Of a stretch of 60,134 bases of DNA, positions 51,610 to 59,377 are shown piece after piece (within the stretch, counting starts at the first letter, position 1; each line of letters starts with the position of its first letter). The position numbers were made by a program, and so were the translations under genes. The notes under the pieces are model-generated. The model was given only the letters and a program-made list of their open reading frames with translations. It was not told the DNA's origin and did not search any database. The stretch comes from Chersky-840 sp036511675 (GTDB taxonomy: Bacteria > Actinomycetota > Acidimicrobiia > Acidimicrobiales > UBA8190), in contig DATCBU010000032.1 in the NCBI GenBank assembly GCA_036511675.1, forward strand, positions 1 to 60,134. Reading direction: 5' to 3'.

Positions 51610-52437
51610 TTGCTCATTCATGGGATCGCGGGCAGCTCACAGACCTGGGAGCAGGTGATACCTCTGCTCGCGCGTGACTACGCCGTTGTCGCGCCTGACC
51701 TGGTCGGCCACGGCGCGTCGGCCAAACCGCCGGGTGACTACTCCTTGGGAGCCCAAGCCAGCGCCTTACGCGACCTCTTGAGCATCCTGGATATCGAACG
51801 GGTTACCGTGGTCGGCCAGTCGTTCGGCGGCGGCGTCGCCATGCAGTTCTCCTACCAGTACCCCGAGAACTGCGATCGGCTCGCACTGGTCGGTAGTGGA
51901 GGTTTGGGCCGAGAGGTCAACTGGTTGCTGCGCCTTCTGGCGACCCCTGGCGTCGAGTATGCGTTGCCGATCTTTTTTCCAAGTTTCGTGCGCGAACGTG
52001 GAAATGACATCGTTGCGCTCCTCCACAGGGCTGGCTTTCGCAATGCCCGCGCCGTCGAGATGTGGCGGGCCTATGCGTCATTGACCAATTCAGAGGCCCG
52101 AAAGGCTTTCGTCCGAACGTTGCGCGCGGTTGTCGATACCGGAGGACAGTCGGTGAGCGCCATGGATCGGCTCTATCTCTCCGCCAGGATGCCGACACTG
52201 ATCATCTGGGGTGATCGAGACAACATCATCCCTGTCAGCCATGCCTACGCTGCGCACGACGCGATTCTCGGAAGTCGGCTCGAAATCATTCAAGGAGCGG
52301 GCCACTTTCCTCACGTCGAGGAACCCCTTCGATTCGTGGAGATCCTGTCTGAGTTCATTGACAGCACTGAGCCGAGCAGCGTCACCGCCGAGCAACGACG
52401 TGAGCTGTTGGTGAACCACGACCCATCGGCGCCGTGA
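51610..52437 (+). CDS. Alpha/beta hydrolase; conserved N-terminus extends upstream of the first start codon
   Basis: A hydrolase of the alpha/beta fold with a full triad: the nucleophile in GQSFGGG, Asp in WGDRDNIIP and His in GAGHFPHVEEP; the oxyanion strand LLIHGIAGSSQTW lies at the very start. The frame is open back to 51505 and encodes LEHVSIHGHDLSFRRAGAGP, which is the normal first beta-hairpin of the family, yet this stretch contains no ATG, GTG or TTG. The true start may be a rare codon such as ATC at 51517, or the start was lost. TTG at 51610 is used here only as the first conventional start. Substrate unknown. Confidence 0.8.
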   Translation: MLIHGIAGSSQTWEQVIPLLARDYAVVAPDLVGHGASAKPPGDYSLGAQASALRDLLSILDIERVTVVGQSFGGGVAMQFSYQYPENCDRLALVGSGGLGREVNWLLRLLATPGVEYALPIFFPSFVRERGNDIVALLHRAGFRNARAVEMWRAYASLTNSEARKAFVRTLRAVVDTGGQSVSAMDRLYLSARMPTLIIWGDRDNIIPVSHAYAAHDAILGSRLEIIQGAGHFPHVEEPLRFVEILSEFIDSTEPSSVTAEQRRELLVNHDPSAP

Positions 52438-52855
52438 GCCTTGGTCGGTAACTTCGACTACAGCACGGACTTCGCGCCATGCAAGGTGCCTCGCGCCTAG
52501 TGCCTGCTCGGCCTGGCTAGCAGACGCACGCTATCTATTGACATCGCCGAGCGATGATTTGGCTTGTGCATGGAACCCTTCCTCTCAGCTCCTCGACCTG
52601 TCCCGATGACAGGCCATGAAAAGCATTAAGGATGGGCGGCATATCTAGTGATACCCATCCCTCAGGCCCGCTCCGGCCTGGTCCTGTCGGGCCGCCCTGC
52701 ACCCGGCATTATGCGGACACCTGCGGTCCGGAGGATCTCAAGAATCGCCACGCGAGACTGGCGGTCGACGTTCTTGGTTTGCCTGACAGACATCCAGCGA
52801 ACGCTTGAGGAGCGATCGGGCAATAGCAGGGTGACAGCTACCGCCAGGAGGGTCG
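52438..52855. other. Intergenic region before the sigma factor
   Basis: This 418-base gap is lower in GC than its surroundings. It contains a TTGACA near 52538 and a hairpin CCTGTC/GACAGG at 52597-52613. An open frame through it (from 52648) has no coding support. It should hold the sigma-factor promoter, which I cannot place with confidence. Confidence 0.4.
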
Positions 52856-53425
52856 ATGCCAGAAGGCGACGAGGAAGTCGTTGGCAGGTCGGACGCAAGC
52901 GCCCCGACGGCCTTCGTAGAGCTATTTTGGCGTCACGGCGACGCCGTCCACGCGTATCTGGTTCGCCGCACTGGCCGACAGGACGCCGACGACCTGCTGA
53001 GCGAGGTTTGGTTGCGAGCGTTCAAGGGCCGGGCAAATTACGACCCTCGGTGGCCGGACGCCCGTCCGTGGCTCTACGGGATCGCTCGTCATGTTCTTCT
53101 GGCTCACTGGCGTCGTTCGGGCCGACCGCTTGTTCCCCTCGCCGAGCCTGTGGCGTTGGATTGTTGGGATGAGGTCGACAGCCGGCTTGATGCGACCGGT
53201 GAGCGGGCGAGATTGCAACGGGTGCTGGCCACGCTCTCGACCGACGACCGCGAGGTCCTGCTCCTGGTCACGTGGGAGCAACTCACTCCGTCCGAGGTAG
53301 CCGTTGCCCTAGGCATCCCCCAAGGTACGGCACGGAGCAGGCTCCACCGTGCTCTGTCGGTGTTCCGTCGCGAGTTTGAAGACGAATCGTTCGTTCCTGT
53401 CCGCTGCCATCCCAAGGAGGCCTAA
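52856..53425 (+). CDS. ECF-type RNA polymerase sigma factor
   Basis: A 189-residue sigma factor. Region 2 is FVELFWRHGDAVHAYLVRRT with RQDADDLLSEVWLRAFK, and the -10 recognition helix WPDARPWLYGIARHVLLAHW follows; region 4 is VLATLSTDDREVLLLVTWEQ and the helix-turn-helix TPSEVAVALGIPQGTARSRL. ATG at 52856 follows AGGAGGG. Its stop is 2 bases from the next gene, its likely anti-sigma partner. Target promoters unknown. Confidence 0.93.
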   Translation: MPEGDEEVVGRSDASAPTAFVELFWRHGDAVHAYLVRRTGRQDADDLLSEVWLRAFKGRANYDPRWPDARPWLYGIARHVLLAHWRRSGRPLVPLAEPVALDCWDEVDSRLDATGERARLQRVLATLSTDDREVLLLVTWEQLTPSEVAVALGIPQGTARSRLHRALSVFRREFEDESFVPVRCHPKEA

Positions 53426-53427
53426 CG

Positions 53428-54564
53428 ATGAACGCCATAGAGCTTCTCGAACAGATTGGTGTTGTCGAGCCCGCAGACCCCGAGGTGCTCGACCGGACCG
53501 CCGAGGCAGTCCTCGCGGTGGCGGCCACCGAGGCAAGACATGGGGAAAAAGCCACTTCGGAGAACGGGGCTGAGCTCTTCTCGATGCGTCGTGGAGTCGA
53601 GCTGGTCCGCGCTTCGAATTCGGCGTCTAACAAACGCCTCCGTGGCAACCGCAGTCGTGGCTACTGGCTTACGAGGGTCGCCGCGGTGGTCATTGTGGCC
53701 GGAGCTGCCGGCGGCGTGAGCACGTTGGTGCAACCGGGCTCGCCGGGCGGGCCAAGTCCAGCCGCTGCGGCGGTGCTCAGACATTTGGCGGACGTCGCCG
53801 CCGCCCAACCGACGCCGAGCGCGCCCGGCCCGGGCCAGTATCTCTACGTTGACTCCGAGAATGCCTATACGGATTCGGCCTTCGACCAACCTCCGAATGG
53901 GAAGGGCTCCTACACGGTGCTCCTACCCCAGCATCGTCAGATCTGGATCCGTCCGGACGGCTCCGGACGGCTCTTCGAGACATTCGGACAGCCGATCTTC
54001 CTCTCGGCTCAAGACCATGCCGATTGGGTTGCTGCGGGCAGCCCCACCATCTCGAACTCTCCGAGCGACGACACCTTTGGCCCGGGTGGACTGAGTGCTC
54101 GGAACCTCTCCAACCTGCCCACCGACCCGTCGGCCCTGGCTGCACTCATCGCTTCTCGAAAGATCGAAGGGGGTCCCCCGGGCTCGGCCGAAGACTTCAC
54201 CCAGATTGGTGATCTATTGCGGGAGACCGACGCGTCACCTGCCCTGCGGTCGGCCCTGTACCAGGTCGCGGCAGGTCTTCCCGGCGTCGTCGACCTCGGG
54301 GCTGTACTCGACCACTCTGGCCGGAGCGGCATCGGCCTTGCCGAAGTAAGTCACGGCGAACAGTTCGAGCTGATCTTTGACCCACAGACGAGCGCCTTGA
54401 TCGGAGAGCAAGACACGGTGGTTGGTCCCGGGGTTCAAGAACCCGTCGGCACCGTGGTCGGATGGGCAACGTACATCCAATCGACCGTGGTCGACTCGAC
54501 CACCTCGACTGGACCCGGTGGGAGTGCGGTTCCCCTTTCGCCGTCTGCCACGCTGGCACGCTAG
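53428..54564 (+). CDS. CU044_5270-type membrane protein, putative anti-sigma factor
   Basis: A 378-residue protein. The N-terminal 80 residues are cytosolic (EQIGVVEPADPEVLDRTAEA), one membrane segment follows (VAAVVIVAGAAGGVSTLVQP), and the outside part has QYLYVDSENAYTD and HRQIWIRPDGSGRL, typical of the CU044_5270 family that sits next to ECF sigma genes in actinobacteria. The start is ATG at 53428, 2 bases after the sigma gene, so the two are co-expressed. The anti-sigma role is inferred from position and topology; no zinc-binding HxxxCxxC is seen. Confidence 0.8.
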   Translation: MNAIELLEQIGVVEPADPEVLDRTAEAVLAVAATEARHGEKATSENGAELFSMRRGVELVRASNSASNKRLRGNRSRGYWLTRVAAVVIVAGAAGGVSTLVQPGSPGGPSPAAAAVLRHLADVAAAQPTPSAPGPGQYLYVDSENAYTDSAFDQPPNGKGSYTVLLPQHRQIWIRPDGSGRLFETFGQPIFLSAQDHADWVAAGSPTISNSPSDDTFGPGGLSARNLSNLPTDPSALAALIASRKIEGGPPGSAEDFTQIGDLLRETDASPALRSALYQVAAGLPGVVDLGAVLDHSGRSGIGLAEVSHGEQFELIFDPQTSALIGEQDTVVGPGVQEPVGTVVGWATYIQSTVVDSTTSTGPGGSAVPLSPSATLAR

Positions 54565-54781
54565 GAGTCGCAGGTGGGAAGTGCGCCATAACGAGGCCTC
54601 TTTCTGTCTAGAGGGGCATTTTGGGCGCGCCGAAGCACCGGCCGGCGGCCGGACGTATCGTTGTGCTGGATCCGGGAAGTGGCCGAACCGAAGAGCCGGT
54701 ACCAGGGTGTGAATCGGACCGGGTTTCCTACAGAGCCTCCAGGATTCAAAATAGTGCCAAAGGTCCCTACTGCCGATGGCC

Positions 54782-54797
54782 GACCATGACGATGGTC
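54782..54797 (+). promoter_or_regulatory. Hairpin at the translation start of the PAS gene
   Basis: GACCAT and ATGGTC form a 6-base stem around GACG, ending 4 bases before the GTG at 54802. In an mRNA it would cover the region where a ribosome binding site should lie, and no such site is otherwise visible. The gap 54565-54801 holds nothing else recognised. Confidence 0.3.
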
Positions 54798-54801
54798 ACC
54801 C

Positions 54802-55434
54802 GTGAAGCCTTTCGCTACTGACGAGCGACGCCATCTTCAAGGCGATCAGTTCCTCGCCGCCCTCGTCTCTTCGTCGGATGACGCCATCATCGGCAAGACG
54901 CTGGGCGGTGTGGTGGTGTTCTGGAACGCTGCCGCCGAGCGCCTCTACGGATACTCGGCTGCCGAAATGGTCGGACGTAATATCGCCGTCCTCTTTCCTT
55001 TGTGGATGCTCGACGAGTACGACAACCTGCTCGCTCGCGCCCGGGGGGGTGAAACCGTCCACGACCTATGTACCGAGCGGTTGCACAAGGACGGAAGACG
55101 CATCGAGATGTCTGTCACGATATCGCCGGTCATCGACTCTGACGGCGCGGTGGTCGGTGTTGCGTCGGTCGCTCGCGACCTGACCGAGAACAATCGCATC
55201 GCAGGTGAGTTGGCGCGGCTTACGCGGGACGCGGCTGAGTCACTGAGTCTTCTTAAAACCCTTCTGGAGAGCGCCCCGGTCGGATTTGGGTTCGACCCTC
55301 AGGTGGTGGATGCGTGCCTGCGCCTGTTCCGAGAGAGCCAATTCGCCGTTGGAGATGGCCAGCCGTGGAAGCCACGATTGCTCCCTGGCGAGGTGCCGGT
55401 GCCGAGTGGCGGACCGAGGCACCCCGCCACCTAA
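54802..55434 (+). pseudogene. PAS-domain sensor fragment, broken in its second PAS domain
   Basis: A 210-residue product. Residues 13-135 form a full PAS domain with PAC: FLAALVSSSDDAIIGKTLGG, VVFWNAAAERLYGYSAAEMVGRNIAVLFP and GRRIEMSVTISPVIDSDGAVVGVASVARDLT. A short linker leads to SLLKTLLESAPVGFGF, the start of a second PAS domain, after which the sequence loses all resemblance and runs to a stop 50 residues later. No kinase, cyclase or phosphatase output domain is present. A deletion or rearrangement is likely; neither of the other plus-strand frames continues the domain. The GTG at 54802 may be hidden in a hairpin. Confidence 0.6.
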
Positions 55435-55808
55435 CATGTGGCCCTCGGCCACGCTGCTGGCGTTCCTGAAGGGTGCGCCGCTCCGCCGGCGAAGTGGAGG
55501 AGCGAAGAGAGTGGCGTGGGAGATCTTCAATCCTCCTCCGGACACCCGTCAATCAAGTACCTGGTCGAGCGCCAGAGTGCGTAGGTCTCCTCCGTGGCGG
55601 TTGGTTCGAGAGTTGTCCTCTCACTTCCACTCGCGAGTTCGACAAATTGCTTTCGTGAATTCTTCTGACCGGTCTAAATATCCCCATTGCAGATCCAAGG
55701 CGTCTTCCAGAGAGGGCCTCCGATCTATTCAGCTGGGCGTGCCGACGAGGGGACCGACGAACAGTTTGGGTACTCCGTCCGATGACGTCGATGGGTAGCG
55801 GGGTCCGG
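55435..55808. other. Intergenic region, no recognisable gene
   Basis: This stretch has locally low GC (around 55620-55740) and no ORF with coding composition in either strand. It may be decayed DNA from the lost 3' part of the PAS sensor. I saw no transposase remnant in it. Confidence 0.5.
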
Positions 55809-55827
55809 TAGAATACTGAGTATTCTA
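55809..55827. promoter_or_regulatory. Perfect 19-base palindrome upstream of the amidohydrolase
   Basis: TAGAATACTGAGTATTCTA has 8-base perfect arms around TGA, 92 bases before the gene start. The AT-rich sequence in a GC-rich context and the symmetry suggest an operator for a dimeric repressor, overlapping the likely promoter. No regulator gene is adjacent. Confidence 0.6.
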
Positions 55828-55873
55828 GGCTTCGGGCACCGCACGGTCCTGTCTGCGACGATGCAGGAGGTGC

Positions 55874-55887
55874 GTCGCGTAAGCGAC
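55874..55887 (+). promoter_or_regulatory. Leader hairpin before the amidohydrolase
   Basis: GTCGC and GCGAC pair around GTAA, nested inside outer arms CCTGTC (55848-55853) and GACAGG (55895-55900). The nested stem ends just before the ribosome binding site AAGGAGG (55907-55913). It resembles no riboswitch I know. Confidence 0.35.
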
Positions 55888-55918
55888 TGCCCGGGACAGG
55901 CAACCCAAGGAGGCGACC

Positions 55919-57595
55919 GTGGACGGCGACATCGTGATCCGTGGAGGTTCGTTGATCGACGGGAGCGGCGCCCCCGCCCGGGCCGCCGACGTGGCGGTGT
56001 CCGACGGGCGCATCGTGGGCATCGGCGAGGGCCTGCGGGGCGAACGCGAGCTCGACGCCTCGGGCCAGGTGGTGGCCCCGGGGTTCATCGACATCCACAC
56101 CCACTACGACGCCCAGGTGTTCTGGGACCCGTGGCTCACGCCCTCGTCGTTCCACGGTGTGACGAGCGTGGTCGCGGGCAACTGCGGGTTCTCCATCGCT
56201 CCCATCCGACCCGACCTGGTCTCGCTGCTGGCTCGGACGCTGCAGCACGTGGAGGACATGAGCTTCGACACGCTGGCGGTGGGGGTGCCCTGGGACGAGT
56301 TCGAGACCTTCCCGCAGTACCTCGACGCCGTGGAACGTCGCGGCACCGCACTCAATTTCGGGTGTTACGTGGGCCACACCGCCGTGCGCATGTACGTGAT
56401 GGGCGAGGAGTCCTACGAACGCGCCGCCACAGCCGAAGAGCTGGCGAGCATGCAGGCAGTGGTGGCCGAGGCCATGACGGCGGGGGCCATGGGGTTCGCG
56501 TCGAGCGCGTCACCCACCCACAACGGCGACGGTGGGCGTCCCGTCCCGTCGCGCGTCGCCGACCTCGACGAGCTGCGCGCCCTGCTCGTGCCGGTCCACG
56601 ATGCCCGCAAGGGGGTGGTGGCCCTGCTCCCCGGAGGGGTGATCCCCAACCGCCAGCTCTTCGACCTCCAGCGCGACGTGGGCCGGCCCATCACCTGGAC
56701 GGCCCTGCTAACGGTCAAGGGCTACCCGTACCACGAGAAGGTGGTGGCCGAGAACGACGCCGCCTGGGAGGACGGTGCGGAGGTGTGGCCCCAGGTCTCG
56801 TGCCGACCGCTGGTGTTCCAGATGAACCTGGCCGAGCCCTTCACCTTGAACATCCGGACCAGCTTCGCCAAGTTGATGGGTCTCGACCACGAGCAGCGCA
56901 AGGCGGCCTACCGCGACCCGGCCTGGCGCGCGGCCACGTGGGAAGAGCTGGTGGGCGGCACCGGTGGCGGCGGAGGCCTCCCCTTCAACTGGCCGTCGGT
57001 ATCGGTGGCGGAGTCCGCCTCGCATCCCGAGCTCGTGGACCGCGGTGTGGTGGAGATCGCCGAGGAGCGGGGATGCACACCTCTCGACGTCGTCCTCGAC
57101 ATCTCGCTCGACGACGACCTCAAGGCGCGGTTCTGGTCGGTGCTGGCCAACAACGACCCTGACGCCATCGCCTGGTTGCTGCCCCGAGACAACGTCCTGC
57201 TGGGCCTGGCCGACTCCGGCGCCCACGTATCGCAATTGTGCGACGCCTGCTTCGCCACCGACCTGTTGGGCAACTGGGTACGCGACCGCGGCGTGATGTC
57301 GCTGGAACGGGCCGTGCACAAGCTCACCGCCGAGCCGGCCGGTGTGTACGGGCTCACGGACCGGGGCAGCGTCGAGGTCGGCAAGGCCGCTGATCTGTGT
57401 GTCTTCGACCCCGAGGTCGTGGCCCCGGGCCCGCTGCACCGTGTCTATGACTTCCCCGCCGATGGTGAGCGGCTCACCGCCGACCAGCCTGTGGGGATGA
57501 CCCACGTTCTCGTCAACGGAGTGCCGATCCGACTCGAAGGCGAGCCCGTGCCCGACGGTCTGGACTCCCGGCCGGGCAAGCTCCTGCGCAGCTGA
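55919..57595 (+). CDS. Amidohydrolase, N-acyl-D-amino-acid deacylase family
   Basis: A 558-residue metal-dependent hydrolase. The metal motif is GFIDIHTHYDAQVFWDP; CGFSIAPI and the late block GLADSGAHVSQLCDACFATDLLG follow, with the metal Asp in LADSGAH; the C-terminus is the usual beta-sandwich (RGSVEVGKAADLCVFDPEVV). This pattern is that of D-aminoacylases and related dihydroorotase-like enzymes. GTG at 55919 follows AAGGAGG. A 19-base palindrome and a leader hairpin precede it. The exact N-acyl substrate is unknown. Confidence 0.93.
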   Translation: MDGDIVIRGGSLIDGSGAPARAADVAVSDGRIVGIGEGLRGERELDASGQVVAPGFIDIHTHYDAQVFWDPWLTPSSFHGVTSVVAGNCGFSIAPIRPDLVSLLARTLQHVEDMSFDTLAVGVPWDEFETFPQYLDAVERRGTALNFGCYVGHTAVRMYVMGEESYERAATAEELASMQAVVAEAMTAGAMGFASSASPTHNGDGGRPVPSRVADLDELRALLVPVHDARKGVVALLPGGVIPNRQLFDLQRDVGRPITWTALLTVKGYPYHEKVVAENDAAWEDGAEVWPQVSCRPLVFQMNLAEPFTLNIRTSFAKLMGLDHEQRKAAYRDPAWRAATWEELVGGTGGGGGLPFNWPSVSVAESASHPELVDRGVVEIAEERGCTPLDVVLDISLDDDLKARFWSVLANNDPDAIAWLLPRDNVLLGLADSGAHVSQLCDACFATDLLGNWVRDRGVMSLERAVHKLTAEPAGVYGLTDRGSVEVGKAADLCVFDPEVVAPGPLHRVYDFPADGERLTADQPVGMTHVLVNGVPIRLEGEPVPDGLDSRPGKLLRS

Positions 57596-57604
57596 AGGCG
57601 CCGG

Positions 57605-58180
57605 TTACCGGGGTCGTTCGGCTACGGCGTCGACGCCACGCCCGTCTTCGAGGTACACGGTGTGCGGCGCGCCGGCCCCGGCCCGCACCCGTCGGCGCAC
57701 CGGGCCGCTGAACAGTGCGAGCGCGTCGGCCATGGCCTCGAGGCGGTACTCGGAGATCTCGGCCTCTTGGACCACGATGCCGGCGAGAGTCTCGTCGTCG
57801 AAGACGCCGCAGTCGAAGAGAAAGCGCATGCCCCCGGGCCTCTCGGGGCGGGGCCGCAGGAAATCGACGCATACCAGCCGACCCGTCTCGACCACCAGGC
57901 CCGTCTCCTCGCCGACCTCGCGCCGGCACGCCTCCCACGGGGTCTCGCCGTCGTCTTCCATCTGACCGCCCGGGATCGTCCATCCGCTCTTGTACGTCGG
58001 TTTGAGCACGAGCAACCGCCCGCCGGCGTCGAACACCAGGGCGCCTGCCGAAGCCGGGATCCTGGGGATCTCGAAGTCGTCGATCGGGGGCACCCGGCGA
58101 GGTTCCCGTGTTGTCACGCCCGAGTCAAGGATCGACCCCACGCCCGAGTCGGATCTGACCGTGCTGACGGGACCGGCCAT
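57605..58180 (-). CDS. Nudix hydrolase
   Basis: A protein of up to 191 residues with a full Nudix box, GGQMEDDGETPWEACRREVG followed by EETGL, which binds metal and cleaves nucleoside-diphosphate-type bonds. It starts the domain at ASAGALVFDAGGRLLVLKPT. The start is uncertain: ATG at 58180 is used, while GTG at 58117 or 58093 would give a protein closer to the domain. Two copies of CACGCCCGAGTC (58115 and 58139) lie over this region. Substrate not predictable. Confidence 0.87.
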   Translation of the reverse strand: MAGPVSTVRSDSGVGSILDSGVTTREPRRVPPIDDFEIPRIPASAGALVFDAGGRLLVLKPTYKSGWTIPGGQMEDDGETPWEACRREVGEETGLVVETGRLVCVDFLRPRPERPGGMRFLFDCGVFDDETLAGIVVQEAEISEYRLEAMADALALFSGPVRRRVRAGAGAPHTVYLEDGRGVDAVAERPR

Positions 58181-58218
58181 GCTTGGGCCACGACCATCAC
58201 AGGCGAAACGGAGGGGCT

Positions 58219-58683
58219 GTGGACGTGACGTTCTCCCACGTGGGGATCTGCGTGAGCGATCTCGAGCGATCGGTGCGTTTCTACTGCGAGGGGCTCGGCT
58301 TCGAGCTCGTCCAATCCCACACCGTGGGCCAGGAGTTCGGGCCGCTGATGGAGATCGACGACGTCGTCTTGCAGTCGCGCTTCGTCCGTCGTGACGGTGC
58401 CTCTCTCGAGCTGCTGCACTTCGACTCCCCCGGTCACTGCGGCGAGCCGGTACGACGACCCATGAACCAATTGGGCCTCACCCACCTGTCGTTGCGGGTC
58501 GTCGACCTCGACGCCGTCGCCGAGGTCGTGGAGTCCTTGGGGGGCACCGTGGTGGCGGGCACGCGCACGACCTTCGGCACCTCCGATGCCCTCGACTTCG
58601 TCTACTGCACCGATCCCGACGGTACCCGCATCGAGCTCATGCATCTCCCCGGGGTGAGCCCCGGACCGGCGATGGTGCGGTGA
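58219..58683 (+). CDS. VOC-family protein (glyoxalase/dioxygenase-like)
   Basis: A 154-residue VOC protein. FSHVGICVSDLERSVRFYCEGLGFELV holds the first metal His; GLTHLSLRVVDLDAVAEVVESLGG holds the second; FVYCTDPDGTRIELMHLPG supplies the Glu. A glyoxalase I or ring-cleavage type reaction is possible. GTG at 58219 follows GGAGGGG. Its stop overlaps the start of the next gene by four bases (GTGA). Confidence 0.88.
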   Translation: MDVTFSHVGICVSDLERSVRFYCEGLGFELVQSHTVGQEFGPLMEIDDVVLQSRFVRRDGASLELLHFDSPGHCGEPVRRPMNQLGLTHLSLRVVDLDAVAEVVESLGGTVVAGTRTTFGTSDALDFVYCTDPDGTRIELMHLPGVSPGPAMVR

Positions 58684-59195
58684 GGGCCGGATGCACCTGC
58701 GGCGAAGGGGCTGCGGCTACGGTCGGCACGGTGGCGGCCCCCGACAACGAGCACAGCGCCCGGTCGATCGAGAACCTGATCGCCACGTACGCCGAACTGG
58801 TCGATGCCGGCGATTTCCCCGGCCTGGGCGAGCTCTTCGACGACGCCGCCTTCGGCGGCAGTGAGGCTGCGGTACGAGGGCGCGAGCCCGTTGAGAAGCT
58901 GTTTCGAGCCATGGTCCGTGTGTACGAGGACGGCACGCCGCGCACGAAGCACGTCACGACCAACATCCGCATCGACGTCGACGACGAGGCCGGGACGGCG
59001 GTGGCGCACTCCTATGTGACGGTGTTCCAGGCATTGCCCGACATGGCCTTGCAGCCCATCGTCGCCGGTAGGTACCGCGACGTCTTCGAGCGTCGCCACG
59101 ACATCTGGCACTTCGCGGAACGGAGGTTCACCACCGACCTCCTCGGTGACGTGAGCCGTCATCTGTTGGTCGGACCCGAGGTTCTGGCGCCCTGA
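58680..59195 (+). CDS. SnoaL-like NTF2-fold protein
   Basis: A protein of up to 171 residues. The domain starts at SIENLIATYAELVDAGDFPGL and continues with TKHVTTNIRIDVDDEAGTAV and a final strand of the WHFAERRFTTDLLGD type. The start may be GTG at 58680, overlapping the VOC stop, or GTG at 58731, which lies nearer the domain. A VOC/NTF2-like pair also occurs at 45877-46636, suggesting a recurring functional partnership. Confidence 0.78.
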   Translation: MRAGCTCGEGAAATVGTVAAPDNEHSARSIENLIATYAELVDAGDFPGLGELFDDAAFGGSEAAVRGREPVEKLFRAMVRVYEDGTPRTKHVTTNIRIDVDDEAGTAVAHSYVTVFQALPDMALQPIVAGRYRDVFERRHDIWHFAERRFTTDLLGDVSRHLLVGPEVLAP

Positions 59196-59241
59196 CGGGC
59201 GCGCGGCGCGCAGCATCCCCGTCGATCCGAAGATCGTCTGC

Positions 59242-59247
59242 TATAAC
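59242..59247 (+). promoter_or_regulatory. Possible -10 element before the last genes
   Basis: TATAAC lies in an AT-rich patch, 11 bases before the ATG of the 39-residue ORF at 59258, close enough for a nearly leaderless transcript. No convincing -35 is visible. Confidence 0.3.
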
Positions 59248-59257
59248 GAAATCGACG

Positions 59258-59377
59258 ATGCGTGAGCTGGCAATTACCGGTCGTGGTTGGATTTCCATCG
59301 CGTGCGGGCAACTCTTAGCATCGGAGACCGTGGAGGGTGCGGACGCGGTGACGGTACGAGAATTGCACAGAGCGTGA
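59258..59377 (+). CDS. 39-residue ORF coupled to the membrane protein gene
   Basis: It encodes MRELAITGRGWISIACGQLL and 19 further residues ending RELHRA. Its stop overlaps the GTG of the following gene by four bases (GTGA). The use of TTA and ATT codons is unlike nearby genes. It might be a leader peptide, a small protein, or chance. Confidence 0.25.
   Translation: MRELAITGRGWISIACGQLLASETVEGADAVTVRELHRA

Noticed and set aside
52648..53172. 174-codon plus-strand ORF before and over the sigma-factor gene
   Set aside because: It overlaps the sigma factor in another frame and has Arg/Ser-rich shadow composition.
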